DNA of 64,000 nt from Rhodoferax sp. (GTDB taxonomy: Bacteria; Pseudomonadota; Gammaproteobacteria; Burkholderiales; Burkholderiaceae_C). The notes under the pieces are model-generated. The model was not told the origin of the DNA, did no database searches, and saw only the letters and a program-made list of their open reading frames with translations. Position numbers and translations under genes: made by a program. Location: the NCBI RefSeq assembly GCF_010365055.1, contig NZ_JAAFHA010000004.1, forward strand, positions 1-64,000, given 5' to 3'. Positions 26,883 to 34,953 of this stretch are shown here, one piece after another (the first letter of the stretch is position 1; the number at the start of each line of letters is the position of its first letter).

Positions 26883-27893
26883 TTAAAAAATCTGCAAACT
26901 AAGCCAGTACGCCAGCGCCGCTATCAACGCCGTGGCCGGAATGGTGAGGACCCAGGCCCAGATGATGTTACCGGCTATACCCCAGCGCACTGCGCTGGCG
27001 CGCTGAGTAGCGCCGACACCCACAATCGCGCCGGTAATTGTGTGCGTGGTGGACACAGGAATACCCATAATTGTCGCCATGAAAAGGGTGATCGCGCCCC
27101 CTGTCTCCGCACAAAAGCCATGGACCGGCTTGAGCTTGGTCAGCCGCTGCCCCATGGTCTTGACAATACGCCAGCCCCCAAACATGGTGCCCGCGGCGAT
27201 GGCTGAATAGCAGGTCAACACGACCCAGGTGGGCGGTGATGCGTCGCCAACTGCGGTGTAGCCCGTGGCGATCAACAGCATCCAGACAATCCCGATGGTT
27301 TTCTGCGCATCATTGCCGCCGTGCCCCACGCTGTATGCGCCGGCCGACACCAGTTGCAGGCGACGAAACCAGCGATCAACCCGACTCGGGGTGCTCAGGC
27401 GCAAGGTCCAGGAGACCGCGATCAGCATGAGGGATCCAAGCAAAAATCCCATCAAGGGCGACACGAAGATGAACAGCACAGTCTTCATCACGCTGGCGAA
27501 CACCAGGGACGAAGCCCCGACTTTGACCAGGACAGCGCCCACGATGCCGCCGATCAGCGCGTGAGACGAACTGCTGGGAATACCGAAATACCAGGTGATG
27601 AAATTCCAGCTGATGGCACCAACCAGTGCACCAAAGACAATATTGACATCCACCACGCCCGGCTGAACCAGCCCTTTTCCAATCGTGGCCGCAACGCTGA
27701 ATTGAAAAATGAAAATCGCGACAAAGTTAAAAAAAGCGGCAAAGAGCACCGCCTGCCCTGGCTTGAGCACGCCGGTAGAGACCACGGTTGCAATTGAATT
27801 GGCGGCATCGTGAAAGCCGTTCAAGAAATCAAAGACGACTGCCAGTACCACCAGCAACACGACCACCCAAAGCCCCACCTGAACCGATGCCAT
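26883..27893 (-). CDS. pitA: PiT family inorganic phosphate transporter
   Basis: 336 residues and about ten hydrophobic helices. The duplicated PiT signature is seen as DFLNGFHDAANSIATVVSTG near residues 22-41 and AYSVGHGGNDAQKTIGIVW in the second half. PiT proteins take up metal-phosphate complexes with protons. It is 12 bp downstream of the DUF47 gene, the common partner that links phosphate transport to a PhoU-like regulator. The symbol is given by family only. Confidence 0.93.
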   Translation of the reverse strand: MASVQVGLWVVVLLVVLAVVFDFLNGFHDAANSIATVVSTGVLKPGQAVLFAAFFNFVAIFIFQFSVAATIGKGLVQPGVVDVNIVFGALVGAISWNFITWYFGIPSSSSHALIGGIVGAVLVKVGASSLVFASVMKTVLFIFVSPLMGFLLGSLMLIAVSWTLRLSTPSRVDRWFRRLQLVSAGAYSVGHGGNDAQKTIGIVWMLLIATGYTAVGDASPPTWVVLTCYSAIAAGTMFGGWRIVKTMGQRLTKLKPVHGFCAETGGAITLFMATIMGIPVSTTHTITGAIVGVGATQRASAVRWGIAGNIIWAWVLTIPATALIAALAYWLSLQIF

Positions 27894-27905
27894 GACGGAT
27901 CGGCC

Positions 27906-28553
27906 TCAGGAATTCTCGAGGACGATGCCCTCGATGACATTGGCGACGTCTTCGCATTTGTCAGTGATGGTTTCCAGCAATTCATAGATGGCCTTGAGCT
28001 TGATCAGCTCGCGCACGTCGGGTTCTTCCCGAAAGAGTCTGCTCATGGCGCTGCGCATGATGCGGTCGGCGTCCGACTCCAACTGGTCAATTTCTTCGCA
28101 GGTCTTCAAGGCCGCCTCCGCCGTTGCCGGGTCGGCAATCTTGGCCAGCAGTTTGACGGCGTCGCGCACGCGCTCGCAACATTTCACGCTGACATCCGTC
28201 AGACGCACAATATCCTCGGTCATATGGTGCACGTCGTACAGCGCCATGGTCTCGGCCGAATCCTGAATCAGGTCGGCGATATCGTCCATGGTGTTGATCA
28301 GCGTATGAATCTGTTCGCGGTCGATCGGCGTGATGAAGGTCTTGTGAATGCCTTTGTTGACCTCATGGGTGACCCGGTCGGCCGCGCGTTCCGCGATGTC
28401 AACGTCCTGGTTGAATTTCTGGCGCAGGTGCGGGTCACTGTAATTGCCCACCAGTTTGGAAAATGCGTGGGCCGCCTCAACGATCCGGTCCGCATGCTGG
28501 TTGAACATTTCAAAAAAATTGCCATCACGCGGCAACAACTTGGCAAACAGCAT
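27906..28553 (-). CDS. DUF47 (PhoU-like) phosphate transport regulator
   Basis: 215 residues, all-helical and highly charged. FFEMFNQHADRIVEAAHAF at the N-terminus and DDIADLIQDSAETMALYDV in the middle fit the DUF47/TIGR00153 family, structurally like PhoU and almost always next to a PiT transporter, as here. It probably controls or supports PitA activity. GGAG is well placed before the ATG. Confidence 0.93.
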   Translation of the reverse strand: MLFAKLLPRDGNFFEMFNQHADRIVEAAHAFSKLVGNYSDPHLRQKFNQDVDIAERAADRVTHEVNKGIHKTFITPIDREQIHTLINTMDDIADLIQDSAETMALYDVHHMTEDIVRLTDVSVKCCERVRDAVKLLAKIADPATAEAALKTCEEIDQLESDADRIMRSAMSRLFREEPDVRELIKLKAIYELLETITDKCEDVANVIEGIVLENS

Positions 28554-28631
28554 CGCTTACTCCAGGGGAAATTTATCAGTCAGATGACGTTCTTATGACA
28601 GGCGTGAGTTTAACCGCCGCATTTGGGGCGA

Positions 28632-29957
28632 TCACTCCGGTACTTTTTGCTTCCAGAAGCTCGCCATCAACGGCTTGACGCTGATGCCATGCAGAAGAAT
28701 GGACAGCGTCACCACCATCAGTGTCAGCTGTATCAATTGCAGCGCCAGCGCTTCGGGCAAGCCATGCTGTATGGCGTACATCAAATAATAAAGTGAGCCA
28801 ATGCCACGCACACCAAACCAGCCTGCCATGCCGCGTATACGCCAGGTAGTGCGCGTGCCCAACAGACCCAGAAAAACGCTGATCGGGCGGGCCACCAGAA
28901 ACAGGAACAGGGCCAAGCCAACTGCTGCCCAACTCCATGAGTTCAGAAACAGGGTGCCGCCGACCAGCAGAACCAGGACCACTTCCGACAAGCGCTCCAG
29001 GTGTTCCTTGAACACCAAGGATCCTTGACTGACCATGGGCGGTGGCTCCGGGGTGGCATCAAGGCTTGGCTGGATGGTCTCCCCTGCTGCTGCACTCATG
29101 GCCGCCTCAGCCTCCCGCGGGTGCGGCGCCTGCTGCGCTGCCTTGGCCAGCTTCAGTTCGGTCTGACGCAGCGCCACGGCTGCGGCAAAGACCGCCAGAA
29201 ACCCCCAGGCGTTGAGCATCACGCACAAGCCGTATACGACGCCAATGAGACCCAGACCCAGAAAATCGTCCATCAACTCATGCTGGTGCGGCACACGACG
29301 CAGCTTCCAGCCCAGGCGCGCGAGCACGACGCCTGCGACGATGCCGATCGCAATGCCGCCCACGGTCGCCCACAGCACATCGACCACAACCCAACGCAGG
29401 TTGGCGTCGCCGAGTTCATGCAGCCCCAGCAGGCCCAGCCCCAACATCACAAAGGGAAACGCGCTCCCGTCGTTCATACCGGCCTCACATGTCAAGGTGA
29501 AGCGCAATTGGTCTCGATCCCCCGGGTGGCGGCTCTGCACATCGGTGGCCAAGACCGGATCGGTCGGTGCCACGATCGCCCCCAAGAGCACGCCAGCACC
29601 CAAGGGCAAACCCAGCACGTAGTACGCAAAGGCGGCAACCAGCACCACCGTGATGGTCATTGAAACGGTCGCCAGCCGCAGCGGCGCGCGCCAACGTGAA
29701 AAGCTGAACGGAACGGGCATCTTGACGCCCGCAGAGAACAGGGAGATCAAGACCGCGATTTCAGTCAAGACCTCCAGCAGCGCTGATTCCTTGAGTGGAT
29801 TGAAGTGGAACAGATTGAGCACGCTCGGGCCCACCAGAAAACCCACCGCCAGATAAATCATGGCAGCCGTGACCGGCGAGCGCTTCAGCACGGAAGGCGT
29901 GAGGCCCCGGACAAGCAAAAGACCGCCGATCAGAACAAACCACTGTGCGTTAGTCAT
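28632..29957 (-). CDS. Cation:proton antiporter (CPA1-like)
   Basis: 441 residues with about 12 hydrophobic segments. GAIVAPTDPVLATDVQ and EAGMNDGSAFPFVMLGLGLL are the ion-binding regions of Na+/H+ exchangers, with Thr-Asp-Pro and Asn-Asp on the crossing helices. A polar stretch of about 60 residues (QAPHPREAEAAMS and on) interrupts the membrane part, as a cytosolic loop. It exchanges Na+ or K+ for H+. The gene stands 78 bp upstream of DUF47, so it is perhaps an independent unit. Confidence 0.9.
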   Translation of the reverse strand: MTNAQWFVLIGGLLLVRGLTPSVLKRSPVTAAMIYLAVGFLVGPSVLNLFHFNPLKESALLEVLTEIAVLISLFSAGVKMPVPFSFSRWRAPLRLATVSMTITVVLVAAFAYYVLGLPLGAGVLLGAIVAPTDPVLATDVQSRHPGDRDQLRFTLTCEAGMNDGSAFPFVMLGLGLLGLHELGDANLRWVVVDVLWATVGGIAIGIVAGVVLARLGWKLRRVPHQHELMDDFLGLGLIGVVYGLCVMLNAWGFLAVFAAAVALRQTELKLAKAAQQAPHPREAEAAMSAAAGETIQPSLDATPEPPPMVSQGSLVFKEHLERLSEVVLVLLVGGTLFLNSWSWAAVGLALFLFLVARPISVFLGLLGTRTTWRIRGMAGWFGVRGIGSLYYLMYAIQHGLPEALALQLIQLTLMVVTLSILLHGISVKPLMASFWKQKVPE

Positions 29958-30087
29958 GGAGAGGAGCCCAATTCATGCGTGTCAGTTTAGTCTGCCAACT
30001 GAGCGTCTGCGCGCAAACCGGGCTGAGAGCAAGGGAAACTCCGCTTGTCTTACGCTTGACCAAGTCATAAGGATGAATAATGAGCCT

Positions 30088-30441
30088 ATGCAAATCCAAA
30101 TCAATACCGACCATCACATTGAAGGTCACGAGGCGCTGACAGCGTGGGCCACTGGTGAAGTCAAAAGGGCACTGAGTCGTTTCAGCGCCAGCGTGACGCG
30201 GGTGGAGGTCCATCTGAGCGATGAAAATGGTCACAAGAGTGGCCCGGATGACAAGCGCTGCATGGTGGAAGCGCGCATGCCGGGCCGTCAACCCTTGGCC
30301 GTGACGCACAGCGCACAGACCTTGTATCTGGCCGTGACCGGCGCAGCCGAAAAACTGGCCCGCTTGATCGATAGCACCGTCGGACGTGCGGCGCGCTCGG
30401 AAGCTCTACCCGATCAGATTGACTTGGGGCCAGTCCAGTAA
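30088..30441 (+). CDS. hpf: Ribosome hibernation promoting factor/RaiA family
   Basis: 117 residues from ATG 30088 (MQIQINTDHHIEGHEAL); an in-frame ATG at 30073 directly follows AAGG and is less likely. It has the beta-alpha-beta-beta-beta-alpha layout of the short HPF/YfiA family, with VTRVEVHLSDENGHKSG in the middle. These proteins bind the 30S decoding region in stationary phase. The C-terminal dimerisation domain of long HPF is absent. It ends at a bidirectional terminator. Confidence 0.88.
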   Translation: MQIQINTDHHIEGHEALTAWATGEVKRALSRFSASVTRVEVHLSDENGHKSGPDDKRCMVEARMPGRQPLAVTHSAQTLYLAVTGAAEKLARLIDSTVGRAARSEALPDQIDLGPVQ

Positions 30442-30468
30442 GGCAAATGCACTATTGGCGCGCACCAT

Positions 30469-30497
30469 AAAAAAAACCACCTGACGGTGGTTTTTTT
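30469..30497. terminator. Bidirectional terminator between hpf and the lipoprotein gene
   Basis: AAAAAACCACC and GGTGGTTTTTTT pair around a short TGAC loop, with T runs on both strands. It serves the two convergent genes. Confidence 0.95.
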
Positions 30498-30521
30498 AGC
30501 TACGAAGCAGAAAGCCTGAGC

Positions 30522-30809
30522 TTACTTCTTCGGGGCTTCTTCAGCAGCCTTGGCTGCGTCGCCAGCAGCGCCAACAGCAGCATCTGCAGCACCAGTGGCA
30601 GCATCTGCAGCACCGGTGGCAGCGGATGCGGCGGTGGTAGCAGCGGCAGCAGCGTCAGTTGCAGCAGCAGCAGCAGTGCCAGCATCTTTGACAGCCTCAA
30701 CAACGGCGGGCGCAGGAGCTGCCTCAGGTGCCGGAGCTTCTTCTTTTTTGCCACAAGCGACCAAAGCAGCAGCAGCAATAACAACGGCCAAAACGAGTGA
30801 TTTATTCAT
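30522..30809 (-). CDS. Small alanine-rich lipoprotein
   Basis: 95 residues from ATG at 30807-30809 (MNKSLVLAVVIAAAALVACGKK). The lipobox LVAC puts the lipidated Cys at residue 19. After a short Glu/Pro/Ala segment, the mature part is almost only Ala with Thr, Gly and Asp, arranged in repeats such as AATGAADAATGAADAA; at DNA level two 21-bp units lie near 30570-30620. It should be an unstructured or helical outer-membrane or periplasmic lipoprotein. No known function. Expression is probably strong, given the good promoter upstream. Confidence 0.75.
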   Translation of the reverse strand: MNKSLVLAVVIAAAALVACGKKEEAPAPEAAPAPAVVEAVKDAGTAAAAATDAAAAATTAASAATGAADAATGAADAAVGAAGDAAKAAEEAPKK

Positions 30810-30837
30810 TTTAAAATTACCTAATAAGTTAACGAAA

Positions 30838-30853
30838 CAATTTCCGGAAATTG
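30838..30853. promoter_or_regulatory. Perfect 16-bp palindrome in the leader of the lipoprotein gene
   Basis: CAATTTCCGGAAATTG is a perfect inverted repeat 29-44 bp upstream of the start codon, between promoter and gene. It could be an operator or an mRNA hairpin. Confidence 0.5.
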
Positions 30854-30916
30854 TCAATGCAGAAAAACTGCAAGGACCAAGTAAAAATGACTCGAGCTCT
30901 TTTTACTCAGCTAAAT

Positions 30917-30944
30917 ATTATATATTGAAACCAATCATCGCCAA
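30917..30944 (-). promoter_or_regulatory. Probable sigma-70 promoter of the lipoprotein gene
   Basis: On the minus strand TTGGCG (-35) and TATAAT (-10) are separated by 16 bp in AT-rich DNA. This predicts a leader of roughly 100 nt that includes the 16-bp palindrome. Confidence 0.55.
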
Positions 30945-31015
30945 GCCGGTCCGTCGCTATTGCAGGCCCACGTGATATCCATCAATACCATCAACGCGTT
31001 CTGTCTGTCCTTGCT

Positions 31016-31245
31016 TCAACTCCAGGCGTCCATCAGGCTTGCGCCTTGCTCCAACAAACATGCTCTCACGGCCCGCGCTGCCGTAGACAGCCTCTTGTTA
31101 CTCAGATGCGTGATGTGCCAGTCACCCAGCCAAGGTGAACCTTCGAATTCCAGCAGCGCGACCTGGCCGCTGGCTGGCTCAAGCGGCACGGTGTGCAAGG
31201 ATCAATAGCGCAGTGCCGTGCCGGCCATCAGGCCATCAAGATTCA
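31016..31245 (-). pseudogene. C-terminal relic of a LysR-type regulator (CbbR-like)
   Basis: The translated fragment reads GLMAGTALRY, stop, SLHTVPLEPASGQVALLEFEG, then WHITHLSNKRLSTAARAV. This matches the last 70 residues of LysR effector domains of the CbbR kind (maGlGiaf.S.HTv, then LDVEG, then W..VH..KRLs). A TGA at 31202-31204 interrupts it, and there is no N-terminal helix-turn-helix before the DHH gene at 31403. This is therefore a decayed remnant. No RuBisCO genes are in the window. Confidence 0.6.
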
Positions 31246-31402
31246 TGAACTGTCCCAGGGCGGGATTGAAAGACTGCGTGAATTTGCCCGCGCCCTGGAG
31301 CCATTGCCCGCTGACGCGAATCAGCTGTTTCCGGGCTGGCACGCCAAGTTGGACGCAGCGCCTGACAGCAACGAGCGACCGGCCGACGGCCGAACGCCTG
31401 CC

Positions 31403-32329
31403 CTACTGCGTCACGAATGCATCGAGGGTCCCGCTCAGCAGCTCAGGCAGGCGCTCCAGACCCATCTTGAAGCCGCAGGCCTGGGCGTGGCCACCGCCGC
31501 CCATGCTTTCGGCCAGCGCAATGCAACTGAAGCCGCGTTGTGAGCGCAAACCGGCCTTGACCACGCCACTCTTGTCGACACTCCACATCAGGGCAAAGCT
31601 GCCACTTTTCTTGCTCAAAATCTCACCCACCAAGCTGTGAAAAACGCCCGGGGCGTTGACCATCAAGCCGCGCTGGCCATTGAAGCTGATCGGCTGAGCC
31701 CCCTCGGCAATGTCCAAGGCGAGCTTGCTGAACTTCTCGTCCATGGCGCGGCCGCGTTCCACGTAGCTGGCCAGCTGCGCGGCATCAAAGGCCGCAATGT
31801 CCCGCCAGCGCTCAAACTCGAACGGTTCCATGTCCAGTGCCGCCAGGAAACCCGGGCTCTCGAGGTATTGCCAGACCCAGATGTCGCGGTCTTCCACAAA
31901 ACGCACCAGATCGGGCAAGGGCTGCTCGGGGTGAAAGAACTCCCAGGCCAGGCGGGCACCCGACTTGTGCATGTCGAAATGCACCACGCCACAGCGACAG
32001 GCAAAGCCCGTCAGCTTGTCAGCGGCGCTCTTGTGGTGATCGAGCATCACCAACTTGGCGGCACGCTCTTCAATCTGGCGCGTGAGCTCGGGCGAGAAGG
32101 AAAAATCGAGGATGTAAACCGCCCGACCCGCCAGAGCGGGCAAATCCTCCACCGCCTTGATATCGCCATGGTCCAACCCCAGAAACTCAGCCCGGCCGGC
32201 GTAGAACAACCAAGCGGCCAGCGCCGCCGCAAAGCCGTCCGGGCAGTTGCGGCCGTGGTAGAGAATGAGCGGCTGCGGGTCGGTGAGCTCGGGCTTGATC
32301 AGGAGACGCAGGGGAAGTATGGTTTTCAT
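31403..32329 (-). CDS. DHH/DHHA1 family phosphoesterase
   Basis: 308 residues. Motifs: YHGRNCPDGFAAA (24-36), the Asp of ILDFSFS (near 75), LDHHKS (96-101, the name-giving DHH), and the C-terminal DHHA1 GGGGHAQACGF near residue 285. The family hydrolyses phosphodiesters (RecJ, NrnA, c-di-AMP or oligoribonucleotide phosphodiesterases). Length and order fit the single-module NrnA-like group rather than RecJ. Substrate not decided. A dispersed-element copy lies just upstream of the start. Confidence 0.85.
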   Translation of the reverse strand: MKTILPLRLLIKPELTDPQPLILYHGRNCPDGFAAALAAWLFYAGRAEFLGLDHGDIKAVEDLPALAGRAVYILDFSFSPELTRQIEERAAKLVMLDHHKSAADKLTGFACRCGVVHFDMHKSGARLAWEFFHPEQPLPDLVRFVEDRDIWVWQYLESPGFLAALDMEPFEFERWRDIAAFDAAQLASYVERGRAMDEKFSKLALDIAEGAQPISFNGQRGLMVNAPGVFHSLVGEILSKKSGSFALMWSVDKSGVVKAGLRSQRGFSCIALAESMGGGGHAQACGFKMGLERLPELLSGTLDAFVTQ

Positions 32330-32352
32330 GGAGAAATGATTTTATTTATGAT

Positions 32353-32400
32353 GCTACTTATTTTATAGCTTATTACGCAATGGATACGAGGGCTGCAGCC
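32353..32400 (+). repeat. Dispersed 48-bp element, copy E
   Basis: Forward copy: GCTAC-loop-ATAGC and ACGAGGGCTGCAGCC. It lies between the divergent DHH phosphoesterase and ferredoxin genes, where both promoters must be. In the coding-copy frame it has three TAA codons. Confidence 0.8.
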
Positions 32401-32427
32401 GAATTTAATACAAAATATAATGCAAAA

Positions 32428-32721
32428 ATGAGTTCTGCCGAAAACCCCCTCTTTTTCACCGCTAGTGTCGCACCGGGCGGACAACAGGTCGACGCCTGGC
32501 TAAATCAACCGCTGCTGCTCTCGCTGGAACAGGGCAGCGTTGATTGGCCCAGCTCCTGCCGCAACGGCACCTGCCGCACCTGCATCGGCCAATTGGCGCA
32601 GGGCCAGGTGCGCTACGAGATCGACTGGCCGGGCCTGAGCGCTGAGGAAAGGTTCGACGGCTATGTGCTGCCCTGTGTCGCCTATCCGTGCTCGGACTTG
32701 ACGCTGCAGCGCGAGAGTTGA
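32428..32721 (+). CDS. [2Fe-2S] ferredoxin
   Basis: 97 residues from ATG 32428; an ATG at 32380 inside the repeat is in frame but gives an extension without ferredoxin character. SSCRNGTCRTCIG holds three Cys in the C-x4-C-x2-C plant-type pattern, and LPCVAYPCSD supplies the fourth. It is a small electron carrier of the chloroplast type. There is no adjoining reductase or oxygenase gene, so the partner is unknown. No clear ribosome site. Confidence 0.88.
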   Translation: MSSAENPLFFTASVAPGGQQVDAWLNQPLLLSLEQGSVDWPSSCRNGTCRTCIGQLAQGQVRYEIDWPGLSAEERFDGYVLPCVAYPCSDLTLQRES

Positions 32722-32791
32722 GCCAACCCATGCCGGATTGCGTCTCGCGGCTCATCCGACCTGCGGGGACGGTCAATTCTTGCATTTGTGT

Positions 32792-33748
32792 TCAGGATGC
32801 CCTTGAATCGGGTCGTGGTATCTTTTTGAACCGTATCTTGCGGTCGAGTTCAATCGCATCTTTCTTGACCTGGCGCGCGGCATCGAGTTTTTGCCCCGCA
32901 GCCAGCCACTCGGCAAATTCCTGCGGGGTTTCCAGTGTGATGCGCCCCAGGGCGGCAGCGCGAAAGTCGTAAATCACGATCTCGCCGGCTTTTTGCAGAT
33001 TGACGCCCTTGCCGCTCTGCAATGCGCCGCGTTTGCGCCCAATCGCCTCCAGCAATTCTTCATCTTGCAGGCCGGCGACCACATCGAGTTTGTACCGCGC
33101 CGCCAGCAACGCCGCGTAATGCACTTTCAGGTAGGCCAGCAGTTCCAGCGCCACCTCTTCTTCGTTGAACGCATTGCGCCCAATGGCGCCGCTGGCGGCC
33201 AGGTTGTAGCCGCTCTTGGCCACGATGATGCGCGGCCACAGCATGCCGGGTGTGTCATACAGGTAAAAATCATCGGCCAAGGCGATGCGCTGCTCCAGCT
33301 TGGTGATGCCGGCCTCGTCGCCGGTCTTGGTGGCGCGTTTGCCGGTGAGCGTGTTGATCAGCGTGGACTTGCCGACATTGGGAATGCCGCAAATCAGCAC
33401 CCGCATCGGCTTGACCATGCCGCCGCGGGTTGGGGCCAGCGCAAAACATTCCTTGATCAGCGCCTTGGCCGGTGCGCTGACACTGGCATCCAGCCCAATC
33501 GCGCGCGTGTCCGCCAGCGCGTTGTAATGCGCCAGCCACAGGGTCGTGCGCGCCGGGTCGGCCAGGTCCTGTTTGTTCAGCACCTTGAGCGTGGGCTTGC
33601 CCGCCGTGAGCTCGGCCAGCATCGGGTTGGCGCTCGACCCCGGCAGACGCGCATCGAGCAGCTCAATCACCACATCGATGTTCTTGATCCGTTCTTGAAT
33701 CGCCTTGTGGGTCAAATGCATATGACCCGGAAACCACTGGATAGCCAT
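32792..33748 (-). CDS. ylqF: Ribosome biogenesis GTPase YlqF/RbgA
   Basis: 318 residues beginning MAIQWFPGHMHLTHKAI. It is a circularly permuted GTPase: NKQD (58-61) precedes G1 GIPNVGKST (121-129), followed by DTPGM. RbgA/YlqF acts in late 50S assembly. GGAAAAAAAGAG lies before the ATG. The gene is last of a minus-strand run yegQ-arfB-oxidoreductase-ylqF. Confidence 0.95.
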   Translation of the reverse strand: MAIQWFPGHMHLTHKAIQERIKNIDVVIELLDARLPGSSANPMLAELTAGKPTLKVLNKQDLADPARTTLWLAHYNALADTRAIGLDASVSAPAKALIKECFALAPTRGGMVKPMRVLICGIPNVGKSTLINTLTGKRATKTGDEAGITKLEQRIALADDFYLYDTPGMLWPRIIVAKSGYNLAASGAIGRNAFNEEEVALELLAYLKVHYAALLAARYKLDVVAGLQDEELLEAIGRKRGALQSGKGVNLQKAGEIVIYDFRAAALGRITLETPQEFAEWLAAGQKLDAARQVKKDAIELDRKIRFKKIPRPDSRAS

Positions 33749-33802
33749 TCTCTTTTTTTCCTTTTGCCGATCCGACAGCGGCTCGACGACCCCGCTATTG
33801 TC

Positions 33803-34393
33803 CTATTGAGCGGCGCCGCCCAGTCTACGCAGCTTGGCCTGCCACTTTTGCACACCAGCCTCGCCCAGCTTGTCGACCAGGCCGATCAAGGTCTCGTTGA
33901 CCGGCGCAATGCCGACAAAGCCGAGGATGTTGCGCTCCAGATTCTTGACACTGTGGGCCCGAAAGTACCAGCGGTACAGCAGAGCCGGCATGCCCATGGT
34001 GACCACGATCCGGGCCGATCGCTCGCTCAAGCCTTTCTTGGCGAACGGGTTGCCGCCCTCGGGCTTGAATGCAAAACCAGGTCGCGCCACCTGCTCCAGA
34101 AAGCCTTTCAGCAGCGCGGGCATGTCGCCCAGCCAGAGCGGAAAGAACAGCACGATATGCTGCGCCCAGCCAATGTCGTTCTGCGCCTGCGTCAGCGCCT
34201 CGGGCAAGGCGCCATCGTTCCAGGCCTGCTCGCTGCGCAGCAACGGAAAATCGAGTTGTGCCACCGCGACCCGGCGCACCTCATGCCCGGCCGCCTCGGC
34301 ACCTTGGGCATAGGCGTCTGCCAGCGCGTGGCCCAGATGAGGCATCACAGCGTCAGGGTGACCCTGAATCAGAACAATACGTCGTGCAGCCAT
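33803..34393 (-). CDS. Flavodoxin-fold NAD(P)H oxidoreductase (quinone reductase type)
   Basis: 196 residues from ATG at 34391-34393, set by a strong GGAGG; a longer frame to 34459 is not needed. RIVLIQGHPD at the N-terminus and HIVLFFPLWLGDMPALLKGFLEQV in the middle match the NQO1/MdaB/KefF-like flavin family. It likely reduces quinones or nitro compounds using FMN or FAD. Substrate unknown. Confidence 0.85.
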   Translation of the reverse strand: MAARRIVLIQGHPDAVMPHLGHALADAYAQGAEAAGHEVRRVAVAQLDFPLLRSEQAWNDGALPEALTQAQNDIGWAQHIVLFFPLWLGDMPALLKGFLEQVARPGFAFKPEGGNPFAKKGLSERSARIVVTMGMPALLYRWYFRAHSVKNLERNILGFVGIAPVNETLIGLVDKLGEAGVQKWQAKLRRLGGAAQ

Positions 34394-34518
34394 ATTGACC
34401 TCCTTAGACAAACTGGAAGCATAGAAAAGTCGCTGGCACGGGGGCTTGATGTTGCGCAACGCTGGCGCGCGAAAAATGGCGCACGGGTCGCATCGCCGAC
34501 GAGCAACGGCGACTCAAA

Positions 34519-34944
34519 TCAGGATTGCGCGTCGACCCGGCCGCGCGAGGCCTTGGTCTGGGAGCGCTGGCTCTTGGCCACGCGCAGTCGCTGCTTGGAT
34601 GCATAGCTGGGCTTGGTGGCGCGGCGGGTTTTAGGGGGCAGCGCCACGCTGTTGACCAGTTCATGCAGACGCATCAGGGCATCGAGCCGGTTCATTTCCT
34701 GGGTGCGCTGCTGCTGCGCCTTGATCACCAGCACGCCGTCCTTGGTGATGCGACTGTCGTGCAGCGCGAGCAATCGCTGTTTCACATCGGGCGGCAAGGA
34801 CGAGGCCGCAATGTCAAAGCGCAAATGGATCGCGCTGGAGACCTTGTTGACGTTTTGCCCGCCCGCACCTTGCGCCCGAATGGCCGAGAGTTCAATCTCG
34901 GCTTCGTCGATGTGCAGCAGGGGTAGGGCGGCAGGCGAAACCAT
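34519..34944 (-). CDS. arfB: Alternative ribosome-rescue factor B (peptidyl-tRNA hydrolase)
   Basis: 141 residues. The release-factor motif GGQ is at 28-30 inside AQGAGGQNVNKVSSAI, and the C-terminal tail is rich in Lys, Arg, Ser and Gln (KTRRATKPSYASKQRLRVAKSQ split here by composition), which enters the empty mRNA channel. ArfB releases peptides from ribosomes stalled without a stop codon. It starts 9 bp after yegQ. Confidence 0.95.
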   Translation of the reverse strand: MVSPAALPLLHIDEAEIELSAIRAQGAGGQNVNKVSSAIHLRFDIAASSLPPDVKQRLLALHDSRITKDGVLVIKAQQQRTQEMNRLDALMRLHELVNSVALPPKTRRATKPSYASKQRLRVAKSQRSQTKASRGRVDAQS

Positions 34945-34953
34945 GACGCGCGC

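Noticed and set aside
32891-34606. 571-codon plus-strand frame
   Set aside because: Spans ylqF and the oxidoreductase in antisense. The minus-strand genes have GTPase and flavodoxin motifs and ribosome sites.
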